29,382 nt of DNA, from positions 1 to 29,382 of IMG/VR virus record IMGVR_UViG_3300002460_000608; one strand, 5' to 3'. Origin of the DNA: a virus. Position numbers and translations under genes: made by a program. The notes under the pieces are model-generated. The model saw only the letters and a program-made list of their open reading frames with translations. It searched no databases and had not been told where the DNA came from. This document shows positions 22,401 to 29,382 of the stretch, in pieces (within the stretch, counting starts at the first letter, position 1; the number at the start of each line of letters is the position of its first letter).

Positions 22401-23407
22401 AACTCCACCTGTGGATACATTGGTAAGGACAAAACTTGCTTTGAAGCAAGCTCTGTATATTTCATGCTTCCCGAGACTCTAACTAAATCACGATAGGCGG
22501 GTTGTTTATGTATTGGGACTGGATAATGAATTGCTGTTTTGATTCCCCTATCTTTTAAATATTTAATTTTACTTTCCCTATTCCTACATTTTATTACATA
22601 TAAATGATGGACTGAATCTTCATCACAAGTTCCATAAGATTTAGCAATATCCCTCCGCCTGTTATTATCAATATCCAAATATTTGAGTTTAACATTTAGG
22701 ATTGCGGCCTGTATCTCATCCAACCTGGAGTTATACCCATGAATCTCACTTACATACCGCTTCTTCCATCCATATTGACGGAGCAATAGAAGCTTCTCAT
22801 ACAGCTTCTTACTATTGGTCGTGATGGCTCCTCCATCTCCAAAGCACCCGAGATTCTTCGTTGGATAAAAACTAAAACAACCAATGGTTCCGATACTACC
22901 AACCTTCTCTTGATTAATTTCAGCTCCAGTTGATTGAGCGCAATCCTCAATTACATGAAGTCTATTCTTCTTTGCTATTAATTTAATCTCATCCATATTG
23001 CATGGTTTGCCATATAAATGCACTGGCAATATTGCCTTGGTTTTATGTGAAATAGCTTTCCCTATATTCTTTGGGTCTATATTAAAACCTCTCTGTTCAA
23101 TATCTACTAATACTGGCATTGCACCAGTCATAATAATTGCAGAAACTGTAGCCACCGCAGTATGAGATACAGTTATAACCTCATCACCACTACCAATTCC
23201 CAATGCTTTCATACCAAGCCATAATGCATCTGTTCCGCTGGCAACCCCAACAGCATGTTGAACCCCTATGTATTTTGAGAAGTTAGATTCAAACTTTCTA
23301 ACCTCATCCCCCAATATATAAGAGCCACTATCCAGCACCTTTTGAATTGCCGAATCTATCTGATACTTATGTTCTAAATATGAGGCTTTGGGATCAGATA
23401 GCTTCAT
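22397..23407 (-). CDS. DegT/DnrJ/EryC1 PLP sugar aminotransferase (FdtB-like)
   Basis: 336 residues from the ATG at 23407, which overlaps the upstream stop (TGATG); an in-frame upstream start would run into the previous gene. Family motifs: SGSYILGDEVRKFE at 27-40, VASGTDAL at 55-62, HVIEDCAQSTGA at 151-162 and the PLP lysine in SFYPTKNLG (K184). GYNSRLDEIQAA follows at 224-235. Next to FdtA, the likely reaction is 3-amination of dTDP-3-keto-6-deoxyhexose (Fuc3N/Qui3N type). It is somewhat short: a segment after about residue 258 and the extreme C-terminus look trimmed compared with the usual 360-370 residues. Confidence 0.85.
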   Translation of the reverse strand: MKLSDPKASYLEHKYQIDSAIQKVLDSGSYILGDEVRKFESNFSKYIGVQHAVGVASGTDALWLGMKALGIGSGDEVITVSHTAVATVSAIIMTGAMPVLVDIEQRGFNIDPKNIGKAISHKTKAILPVHLYGKPCNMDEIKLIAKKNRLHVIEDCAQSTGAEINQEKVGSIGTIGCFSFYPTKNLGCFGDGGAITTNSKKLYEKLLLLRQYGWKKRYVSEIHGYNSRLDEIQAAILNVKLKYLDIDNNRRRDIAKSYGTCDEDSVHHLYVIKCRNRESKIKYLKDRGIKTAIHYPVPIHKQPAYRDLVRVSGSMKYTELASKQVLSLPMYPQVEL

Positions 23408-24588
23408 CAAAGTATGGCAACCTTCGGAACATAAGATATCCATTTACCTGTATATCCGGCTTCTTTCTCCATTATTTCTTTAGAATGATTCCAAGCAAAC
23501 AGTAATGTGTGGGAAGGAGGATTATCTAACCACTCCTGATATGGCTTAATTGGAATGTGAGAACCCGGACTAAACTTACCCTGCTTGATTGGGGTTGTGT
23601 CACAGATGTAGTCAATTAAGTTGTGGCGAATGCCGCAGTAATTGGTGATAGTCGCACTCTTAGCGGTTGCCGCATATCCAACAACTTGATGTCCTTTAGA
23701 CTTTATCTTAAGAATAAGATTTACTAATTTGTTTCTTGATTTCTCAACATTATCCTTAAAGTTCTCATAGGTTTCTTGTTTATGAAAATTATTAATTTTC
23801 TCTTTTACTAACATGAAATTAACAAATTTATTTATCTTATACATTCCACTATGAGCTACTGTATACCTCATAGACCCGCCATGAGTTTTTTGAGGATGGA
23901 CATCTATAATTTCCATATCATGCTGATTAAGTAGATAACTTAGCGAAGTAATACTAAAATAAAAAGCATGTTCATCATAGATTTGGTCATACGAGGTCTT
24001 ATCCAAGATATCTCCTAAGTATGGATCTTCAAAGATTAATACCCCATCATACTTCAATAAATTCTTAACCCCTCTCAATACAGAATGTAAATCTGGAATA
24101 TGAGCCATAACATTAGCCGATAGAATTACGTCGACTTTCCTTGTATTCTGAATATTTCCATCAAAAAAAGCTGAAATTGTATTAACTCCATTTTGTCTAG
24201 CAATGGTCGCTACATTCTCAGATGGTTCAAAACCAAGGTGTTCTATTCCTCTACTTGCAAAATGCTTCAATAGAATTCCATCATTGCTACCTATTTCAAC
24301 AACAAACTTTGGTTGATAGCGGTCAATTACATCATTAGCAAACTTCTCAAAGTGATTAGCCATGTGCTTAGAAGATGATGAGTAGAATGCATAGTTCTCA
24401 TGAAACATTTGGGAACGATCTGGTTGATCTGTAAGTTGAACCATGAAGCATTTGGTACAGAAAGCAACCTTCATGTCAAAGAAGTATTCATCCTTAAACT
24501 CAGACTCATGGAGGAATCCATTGGCGATAGGCTGCTTGCCAAAGTCAATGAATGGGGAGATTGGATTAGAACATATCATACATTTCAT
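23407..24588 (-). CDS. NDP-hexose C-methyltransferase (TylC3/NovU-like)
   Basis: 393 residues with the three-part layout of this family. A zinc-binding N-terminus (C3, C6, C44, C47, with GKQPIANGFL between) is followed by a SAM domain with motif I FVVEIGSNDGILL at about 95-107. The catalytic-type YDEHAFYFS comes next, and then a C-terminal Methyltransf_14-like domain with VVGYAATAKSATITNYCG. Relatives such as TylC3 and NovU add a C-methyl branch at C3 or C5 of deoxysugars. It overlaps GT2 upstream (ATGA) and the aminotransferase downstream, so it is part of the same sugar pathway. Confidence 0.86.
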   Translation of the reverse strand: MKCMICSNPISPFIDFGKQPIANGFLHESEFKDEYFFDMKVAFCTKCFMVQLTDQPDRSQMFHENYAFYSSSSKHMANHFEKFANDVIDRYQPKFVVEIGSNDGILLKHFASRGIEHLGFEPSENVATIARQNGVNTISAFFDGNIQNTRKVDVILSANVMAHIPDLHSVLRGVKNLLKYDGVLIFEDPYLGDILDKTSYDQIYDEHAFYFSITSLSYLLNQHDMEIIDVHPQKTHGGSMRYTVAHSGMYKINKFVNFMLVKEKINNFHKQETYENFKDNVEKSRNKLVNLILKIKSKGHQVVGYAATAKSATITNYCGIRHNLIDYICDTTPIKQGKFSPGSHIPIKPYQEWLDNPPSHTLLFAWNHSKEIMEKEAGYTGKWISYVPKVAIL

Positions 24589-25358
24589 CTGCGAGACTCC
24601 TTGTAAATTGATTGTCCATATAGATGTTCCTGAGAGTTGATTGGGAGAATATTTGCTAAGTAATTAAATTTTGTACCGAACCACTTGGATTTGAGAGCGC
24701 CTAAGTCATCTGCTCGTTCAACTGGATACTCACGGTATGAGGTTCCGCCAAAGTGAGTGATGTTAGACTCTGGAACAAATACTACGTCCCATCCTCTGTC
24801 TAACGCATGAATGCAATAGTCAGAGTCGGAACAGTAGTCCTGATAGCGAGTATCCTGTAGTCCTATCATCCTCATCATCTTAGCTCGGTACATATGGAAG
24901 GATCCTTGGAGCCAATTGACTTCGGTGCGCTCTGTAGGCCAACTACGGTAGATGTAGCCGGATAGATCAGAGCCTACTGAGTAGAAATCAGTACCCTCTT
25001 TGTTCCACTGCTTTCCAGCGCAAATTCCAGTGGTGGGATGCTCCTCCATTTCCTTGGTGAGAGGTTCAAGCCAACCTTTGTGGACTAGTGTGTCATTGTC
25101 TAAATTCACAATATAGTCACATTCGCCAAATGATTCATACAAAGCATAGTAGAAACCAAAGTTCATGCCTGAAGTTGAATAACGAGAATCATTACGAATA
25201 ACCGTTACCCCATCCATCTGTTCTAGAGGAATAGGAGAATTATTATCTACAACATAGATATTGTATAAATCTGGTGGAGTGTTCTCCTTAATAGATTGAA
25301 TACAAGCCTTAGTTAAATCTTCCTTGATATAGTGAAGTATTACGATGCCAGTTGTCAT
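24585..25358 (-). CDS. GT2-family glycosyltransferase II
   Basis: 257 residues. Markers: GIVILHYIKEDLTKACIQSI, YVVDNNSP, the DxD-type YIVNLDNDTLVHKGW, WLQGSFHMYRA and YCSDSDYCIHALDRGWDV. It is a GT-A fold glycosyltransferase, probably adding one sugar of the cassette's glycan. The ATG has no clear ribosome site. Its first 13 coding bases are copied at the start of the gene upstream, which does have one (see the 15-bp direct repeats). Confidence 0.82.
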   Translation of the reverse strand: MTTGIVILHYIKEDLTKACIQSIKENTPPDLYNIYVVDNNSPIPLEQMDGVTVIRNDSRYSTSGMNFGFYYALYESFGECDYIVNLDNDTLVHKGWLEPLTKEMEEHPTTGICAGKQWNKEGTDFYSVGSDLSGYIYRSWPTERTEVNWLQGSFHMYRAKMMRMIGLQDTRYQDYCSDSDYCIHALDRGWDVVFVPESNITHFGGTSYREYPVERADDLGALKSKWFGTKFNYLANILPINSQEHLYGQSIYKESRR

Positions 25359-25360
25359 TT
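25346..25360. repeat. 15-bp direct repeat, copy 1
   Basis: TGCCAGTTGTCATTT, identical to 25780-25794, 434 bp apart. It covers the start codon of the GT2 gene. Confidence 0.85.
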
Positions 25361-25792
25361 TTTATAAGCTCTTAATTCTTTAATTAAAGTATCATTATAT
25401 GCTTCTAATTCTTCTCCTTCATAAAATCTTCCACCAGTATATACATTGTAAATAAACATGTAATCCTCACCTGGCCCCATCCTATAACCCATACTTCCAT
25501 CTTCATAACCAGTATATTCTTTTGGAGATTTCACAGAGTTATCTTCATTAAGACAATCTGGAAATAAATTAATCAATCTTTTTAAGGCTATTGCCTTTAC
25601 TACATTTTTTGGTATTTCAGAAATCTTGTTTGGAACAAAATTAGGATGTTCACATCCAATATTTACAATACCATTCTGAGGACAACAACCATCACATAAA
25701 CCACCAACATGTTCAAGATTATGATTACATACAAAAACTCCAGTCTCATAAACCTTAAGAGTACAAATATAATCTAGTTTGCCAGTTGTCAT
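25355..25792 (-). CDS. Cys-rich protein of unknown function, probable late insertion
   Basis: 145 residues, ATG overlapping the methyltransferase stop (ATGA), with GGAGGATT upstream. The N-terminal half is cysteine-rich: YETGVFVCNHNLEHVGG, CDGCCPQNG and GCEHPNFVP, suggesting metal binding. The middle has VVKAIALKRLINLFPDC and the C-terminus is acidic. No family is recognised. The DNA is more AT-rich than its neighbours. Its first codons (MTTG) duplicate those of the next gene. It looks like a small gene inserted at the junction of methyltransferase and GT2. Confidence 0.7.
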   Translation of the reverse strand: MTTGKLDYICTLKVYETGVFVCNHNLEHVGGLCDGCCPQNGIVNIGCEHPNFVPNKISEIPKNVVKAIALKRLINLFPDCLNEDNSVKSPKEYTGYEDGSMGYRMGPGEDYMFIYNVYTGGRFYEGEELEAYNDTLIKELRAYKK

Positions 25793-25794
25793 TT
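25780..25794. repeat. 15-bp direct repeat, copy 2
   Basis: TGCCAGTTGTCATTT, identical to 25346-25360. It covers the start codon of the 145-residue protein gene. Confidence 0.85.
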
Positions 25795-26610
25795 AGAATC
25801 CTCCAGTTTGAATATCGTCCTCGATTCGTTAATCCAACTGTAATTTTTACCTAATTCTAGGACATCTGTGCTGATGTTTCCATAGATACATTCTAGTCCG
25901 CACTCCTCCTTCGCAAAATCTATCCAATCATACATATTCCAAAGGGTGTGATGCTCCTGTACCATCCAGTACCATGCAAGCGGATCAGACCAGTTAATAT
26001 GGTGAGTATCTGGCATGGCGTTGAATATGATTCCACCGGGGTTAAGAAGACATTTAGCCTTAAGTAATGCATCCTTAGGACTCTTGGTGTGCTCTATGAA
26101 GTGAGACATCCAAATGATGTCGAACTTCTCGGAGAACTCGTAATCCTCAAAGTTACCAGTTATGAGCTTATGCTTGGACTTACGAGGAATGATGTCAATA
26201 GTGGTGAGACTCATGTTCGACCAGTTATTCTTAGACAAGTAGTCTAGGAAGGTGTCCTCGTAGTCGCCTACATTGAGAAGGCTCTTGGGCTTCGGAGCAA
26301 ACTTCTGTACAACCTCCCACTGCTTCTGAACTTCCATCAATCTGGAGGATTTGTCCCCATCATCTCCGCCCTCAGATTCAAGGTAGTCGATGTCGTAAAC
26401 TGCAAGGTCGATGTTTTTCCAATCAGTGAAGAATATATTGCGACAGTTGCAAAATGAATATCCTCTATCTCCAACCACGTTAATTGTCTTGTCTTCTAGA
26501 TCACGAACCTTTCCCCTCATCATGATGGTTTGGAGTTGACCGCAGAGAGGGCATGCTTGTTTCTGCCTCATGCTGAGCTTTTGAAGCTCTCTACACTGGA
26601 TGTAATCCAT
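25789..26610 (-). CDS. divergent class I methyltransferase-like protein with zinc ribbon (paralogue)
   Basis: 273 residues. An N-terminal ribbon (CPLCGQLQ ... FCNCRNIFF) is followed by a Methyltransf_11/23-like domain. Motif I is SLLNVGDYEDTF, again without the G-x-G-x-G glycines. Motif-like blocks FDIIWMSHFIEHTKSPKDAL and LLNPGGIIFNAMPDTHHINW follow. Same layout as the protein at 17845-18621, including the W-x-x-x-E/D-x-x-x-x-W-N segment (EHHTLWN here, KHDENYIMWN there). Likely a SAM-dependent sugar methyltransferase or a relative that lost SAM binding. The start ribosome site is weak (TAGG). Confidence 0.72.
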   Translation of the reverse strand: MDYIQCRELQKLSMRQKQACPLCGQLQTIMMRGKVRDLEDKTINVVGDRGYSFCNCRNIFFTDWKNIDLAVYDIDYLESEGGDDGDKSSRLMEVQKQWEVVQKFAPKPKSLLNVGDYEDTFLDYLSKNNWSNMSLTTIDIIPRKSKHKLITGNFEDYEFSEKFDIIWMSHFIEHTKSPKDALLKAKCLLNPGGIIFNAMPDTHHINWSDPLAWYWMVQEHHTLWNMYDWIDFAKEECGLECIYGNISTDVLELGKNYSWINESRTIFKLEDSK

Positions 26611-26620
26611 TTAAAAGCGC

Positions 26621-26797
26621 CTATTTATTTTCAAGAGACGCTTTTGCAGAATTTGAAAGAATTGAAATTCTATCAAAGATGGACTTAACTATTTCAATCA
26701 TTACCTTATCATTCATACGAGCATCATCTCTTGTTATTACATAAAGATACTGAGCATCATCTGAAATCATTTCAACAAGAACCTTAACTTCTTTCAT
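26621..26797 (-). CDS. 58-residue small protein
   Basis: ATG at 26797 with a strong GAGGAGAT about 6 bases upstream; stop TAG at 26621-26623. The sequence MKEVKVLVEMISDDAQYLYV, then a charged helix (NDKVMIEIVKSIFDRISIL), suggests a small alpha/beta protein. No family is recognised. It fills the space between the GT9 and methyltransferase genes and leaves 10 bp before the latter. Confidence 0.65.
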   Translation of the reverse strand: MKEVKVLVEMISDDAQYLYVITRDDARMNDKVMIEIVKSIFDRISILSNSAKASLENK

Positions 26798-26855
26798 TTT
26801 GAATCTCCTCTACTTTTTGTATACAGCCTTCTTTATGAGAATAAATGTCTATCAT
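26784..26855 (-). CDS. possible 23-residue coupled peptide
   Basis: ATG at 26855 overlaps the GT9 stop (ATGA at 26852-26855). It encodes MIDIYSHKEGCIQKVEEIQN and three more residues, and its stop lies just inside the next gene's start region. It carries the ribosome site of the 58-residue gene inside its coding sequence. It is possibly only a coupling leader. Confidence 0.3.
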   Translation of the reverse strand: MIDIYSHKEGCIQKVEEIQNERS

Positions 26856-27820
26856 TTTTCATATATCCTTTCAAATTGTTCCATTATTTTATCCACCTCA
26901 AAGAATACACATAGTGGATAGTTATCCTTTGTGGGACATCCCCAGTAATCATATGGATTCTTATGGCATGGAGAACAGCGAGCGGGAGATTGCAAACTAT
27001 GATCATTCTCCGCATACTTCACATGGTTATTGATTGAAGCGGCAGTCAGTAGCTGGATAGTAGGTGTTCCATGACAACTTGCCCCGCACATCATACCGGA
27101 TTCTGTGCCTATGACACAGTTCATGTACTTTGCCATAAGGAGGACTTGACGAAATGGCATCTGGCCGGATAGGTGAATCACACCCTCTCGCTTGGAATCT
27201 ATACCTTCGGAGAGTTTATCCCCTGTGGTAAATACTTGGGCATCAGAATAGGTATCCATAATCCTATCAATGACTTCCTTAGATTGAACGAATACTTTAT
27301 GAGGAGAAGATCCGGAGAGGTTGATCAACACCTTAAACTTGTCCTGATACTTAGCTAGATAATTCCCAACAACTCTTTCTTCTGATTTAGAAAAGTAAAG
27401 CTCACCCCTATACTTACCAACCAAGTGATGGAATCCTGCGGCCTTAGTAGCTACATCGTAATAATTGTCCCCACCCATCCTATCTCTAGTCTTCTGATCT
27501 AAGAAATATTCCTTCTGGAATTGGCCGGGGAGGACGCCAACCTCAATGATCTGGTTCAGGTTAATGACAGTATCATATTCCCTTCCTATGACGGCTAGGC
27601 GAGTATTAAAGTAGTCTATTCCGAGAGCCTTAGTGAAGTCTCCGAGTTCTGCGTAATGGAGTCGATCAATAAATGGGTTATTCTTTAGAATATTTGCTCC
27701 CCGTTTTCCGGTAGAGAAACCAACGAAGTCATAGCCATTTTCTTTGAGGAGGCGGGGAATGTGACTGACATGTATCATGTCACCAAAAGCAGCATGTCTA
27801 GCAACTAAAACTGATTTCAA
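26852..27820 (-). CDS. GT9-family glycosyltransferase (heptosyltransferase-like) II
   Basis: 322 residues from a TTG at 27820, 5 bases after AAGGAG. The N-terminal VARHAAFGDMIHVSHIPRLL is the GT9 signature. The C-terminal half has VLINLSGSSPHKVF, CVIGTESGMMCGASCHGTP and RCSPCHKNPYDYWGCPTKDN, the same cysteine cluster as in the GT9 at 18608-19630. It is the first gene of the sugar cassette after the capsid module and the intergenic hairpin. Donor and acceptor are unknown. Confidence 0.8.
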   Translation of the reverse strand: MKSVLVARHAAFGDMIHVSHIPRLLKENGYDFVGFSTGKRGANILKNNPFIDRLHYAELGDFTKALGIDYFNTRLAVIGREYDTVINLNQIIEVGVLPGQFQKEYFLDQKTRDRMGGDNYYDVATKAAGFHHLVGKYRGELYFSKSEERVVGNYLAKYQDKFKVLINLSGSSPHKVFVQSKEVIDRIMDTYSDAQVFTTGDKLSEGIDSKREGVIHLSGQMPFRQVLLMAKYMNCVIGTESGMMCGASCHGTPTIQLLTAASINNHVKYAENDHSLQSPARCSPCHKNPYDYWGCPTKDNYPLCVFFEVDKIMEQFERIYEK

Positions 27821-27849
27821 TCTCTCTCCTTTTTGGAGTTATAGGATTT

Positions 27850-27882
27850 TGGGGGAGGACAGCTTATCGCCATCCTCCCCCA
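27850..27882 (-). other. strong intergenic hairpin between capsid module and sugar cassette
   Basis: TGGGGGAGGA (27850-27859) pairs perfectly with TCCTCCCCCA (27873-27882) around a 13-base loop. The stem is G/C-rich and no U tract follows on either strand, so it is not a classic intrinsic terminator. It could be an mRNA processing or stability element that favours high capsid expression, or an attenuator before the cassette. Confidence 0.6.
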
Positions 27883-27893
27883 TTTCCGCTTAC

Positions 27894-28367
27894 TTAACTA
27901 TCTGATTCGACAAACGTCTCAAAAACCTCAAGTTCTACAGTGAGGTTAAGAGGATCGTCCCACGCACCTTCAGCCGTGAAGATAACCATATCTCCAGTGT
28001 TGAATGACGTAGGGGTTGCGCTGAGAGCAAAATCAGCACCATTGAGACCAGGGTCAGTAAACACCCAAGTCCCAGTAGCGCCTAGCCCATCAGCCGTACC
28101 AAGTACTGCCTCAAGACCCGTTCCGCTATCGGTGGATTTGAACAACTGGAACTCAGTATTCTGAGTTAAGTCGGTCGGCCCATTCACGATAGCATTCCCA
28201 CCAAAACGAAGTTTTGCGGCAATCAGTTTCGCTGGAAACATAAACTGATGAGAAGCATATACTCCGTTAGTGGCGAGGGTTTGAGTTGCGCCTGACAAAC
28301 CGCCGATATTGATAATCTTATGAGCACCATAAGATTGGTCTGAATAACTTCTTCCGCCTTGTGACAT
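27894..28367 (-). CDS. small virion protein, possible capsid decoration
   Basis: 157 residues, ATG after AAGGGGA, 18 bp from the capsid gene. The sequence is beta-rich and Gly/Thr-rich: KIINIGGLSGATQTLATNG, then FPAKLIAAKLRFGGNAIVNG, ending in LTVELEVFETFVESDS. The position right after the major capsid gene suggests a head decoration or stabilising protein. No enzymatic motif is present. Confidence 0.65.
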   Translation of the reverse strand: MSQGGRSYSDQSYGAHKIINIGGLSGATQTLATNGVYASHQFMFPAKLIAAKLRFGGNAIVNGPTDLTQNTEFQLFKSTDSGTGLEAVLGTADGLGATGTWVFTDPGLNGADFALSATPTSFNTGDMVIFTAEGAWDDPLNLTVELEVFETFVESDS

Positions 28368-28385
28368 GGTAGCTATTCCCCTTTC

Positions 28386-29336
28386 TTATAGTGAATCGAC
28401 AGTTATGATACGAGTTTGACCGTCAGCCTGACCGTTTAATATGCCGCTTTGACTCCAAACTTGCTGGAATCCAAGTAATGCATACCAAGCGATTGCCTGA
28501 TCGCGACCAAAGTCAGTGGGAATCCCCACTCGGATTTCTTCAGGAATAGCAACACCCTCACGAACCGCATCCGCACCAAAGAAACAGGCTTCGCCATACA
28601 GCCCATTTGATCCATCGGTGTTTGAGAGGAAGTTGGTTTCTTCAACGAATCTACAGCCGTAGTAACGTCCAACTTCCCCGATATAAAGCGGATCCATTGT
28701 GGTTAATTGAGCTTTAGACTCAAAGAAGTCATACAACCCTCTGATTGAGTTCGTGGAAGCCACACAAACATACAGTCCATCATTGGAGCGAGTGGGAACA
28801 AACCCCTTCTTCATCTGATCAATGATGTCGCGCACGTTTTTGTCCGACATGTTAGCACCGGCGGTAGCAACCTTCGTACCGCTTGAACCAAATGTCGTGG
28901 TGGCCGTATTTGTGATAGTAGCGATATAATCGTTGGTCATAAACTGCGTTGCGGCCGCAGAGTCCAACACAACCTTCATATCGTTAGTAAGCACAGTTCT
29001 AACCGTTTCAGGAACCTGAATATCTGCCAAGGTTTTGACCTTCTGAGTGTAAGGAATTGAATTCCCATACTCAGTCATAGTCAAAGTTCCTTGGAGGATA
29101 GTATAGTTCCTCTTAGGAATCGTATCCGTTTCAACAAGTGTTCCACCCGCAGTAGAGATGTTCGAGATTTTATCAAAGAACACCTTGTTACCACGGTTAG
29201 CTCCAGCAGCCGCTTCAAAATCGACAAATTGCCGAAATTTCTGCATGGACTGAGCTTTGTAGCGCAACTGTTGAGACAGGGTGTTGTTTGTGAAGAACCC
29301 GCCAAGCGAGTTTGTCGCAAATACCTGTTGTCCCAT
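28386..29336 (-). CDS. major capsid protein (HK97-fold, N4-gp56-like)
   Basis: 316 residues, ATG with GGAG upstream. The pattern matches the N4-gp56-type capsid family: LSQQLRYKAQSMQKFRQFVD near the N-terminus, TIPKRNYTILQGTLTMTEYG at 72-91, SIPYTQKV at 93-100 and LTNDMKVVLDSAAATQF near residue 125. GLYVCVASTNSIRGLYDF and a C-terminal FGRDQAIAWYALLGFQQVW follow. No N-terminal scaffold or protease delta domain is visible, so maturation cleavage is unlikely or minor. The protein builds the icosahedral shell. Upstream head genes would lie beyond the window edge. Confidence 0.85.
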   Translation of the reverse strand: MGQQVFATNSLGGFFTNNTLSQQLRYKAQSMQKFRQFVDFEAAAGANRGNKVFFDKISNISTAGGTLVETDTIPKRNYTILQGTLTMTEYGNSIPYTQKVKTLADIQVPETVRTVLTNDMKVVLDSAAATQFMTNDYIATITNTATTTFGSSGTKVATAGANMSDKNVRDIIDQMKKGFVPTRSNDGLYVCVASTNSIRGLYDFFESKAQLTTMDPLYIGEVGRYYGCRFVEETNFLSNTDGSNGLYGEACFFGADAVREGVAIPEEIRVGIPTDFGRDQAIAWYALLGFQQVWSQSGILNGQADGQTRIITVDSL

Positions 29337-29382
29337 AAATTACTCCATTTTATCTGGAAGGAGTGCGGGAGTTCCGCAATTT

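Overview
The window is most likely part of the genome of a tailed bacteriophage or prophage, probably podovirus-like and probably infecting a Gram-negative host. The sequence encodes a major capsid protein resembling the N4-gp56 family, proteins resembling a short-tail adaptor (tail tubular A) and hub (tail tubular B / P22 gp10), and two long coiled-coil or alpha-helical proteins that look like ejected internal virion proteins. No tape-measure or sheath gene is visible. Terminase, portal and endolysin genes are not in the window. The Gram-negative inference rests on GT9 (heptosyltransferase-type) enzymes and a lipobox lipoprotein. No tRNA, rRNA or CRISPR array was recognised.

Layout. Positions 1-3594 are on the + strand and hold a cluster of small, tightly packed accessory genes. 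It opens with a 5'-truncated gene whose 12-bp repeats encode a D/G-A-T-x tetrapeptide tract in frame with a DUF6745-like domain. Then come its usual small partner protein, a small lipoprotein, several small unknown proteins, an Acb2/Tad1-type cyclic-nucleotide sponge flanked by a 14-bp inverted repeat, a one-TM peptide, a DUF1508/YegP-like protein and further small ORFs. Only 3 bp separate this cluster from the convergent late genes.

Positions 29336 down to 3598 are on the - strand and form one long late operon with many ATGA/TAATG overlaps. Transcribed in order, it has: capsid and a small virion (decoration-like) protein (29.3-27.9 kb); a 10-kb sugar/glycosylation cassette (27.8-17.8 kb); an HNH endonuclease and two small virion proteins; a glycosyltransferase and a sulfotransferase; tail adaptor, tail hub with an inserted LamG domain, and tail fibre; a GNAT-like protein; virion proteins with an ICMT-like membrane methyltransferase among them; fibre and LamG proteins; and three small membrane proteins that could be part of a lysis module.

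How the genes may work together. The cassette has two GT9 and two GT2 glycosyltransferases, two divergent methyltransferases, a TylC3/NovU-type sugar C-methyltransferase, a DegT/FdtB-type aminotransferase, an FdtA/WxcM-type ketoisomerase, an RmlD-like reductase and an NAD epimerase. A third type of glycosyltransferase and the sulfotransferase lie about 1-3 kb further downstream. This looks like a pathway for making and attaching an unusual, possibly amino-, C-methylated and sulfated, deoxysugar. Because it is embedded in the virion operon, the likely targets are the virion itself or the host surface late in infection. Starter enzymes (RmlA/RmlB type) are absent, so host nucleotide sugars or genes outside the window would be needed.
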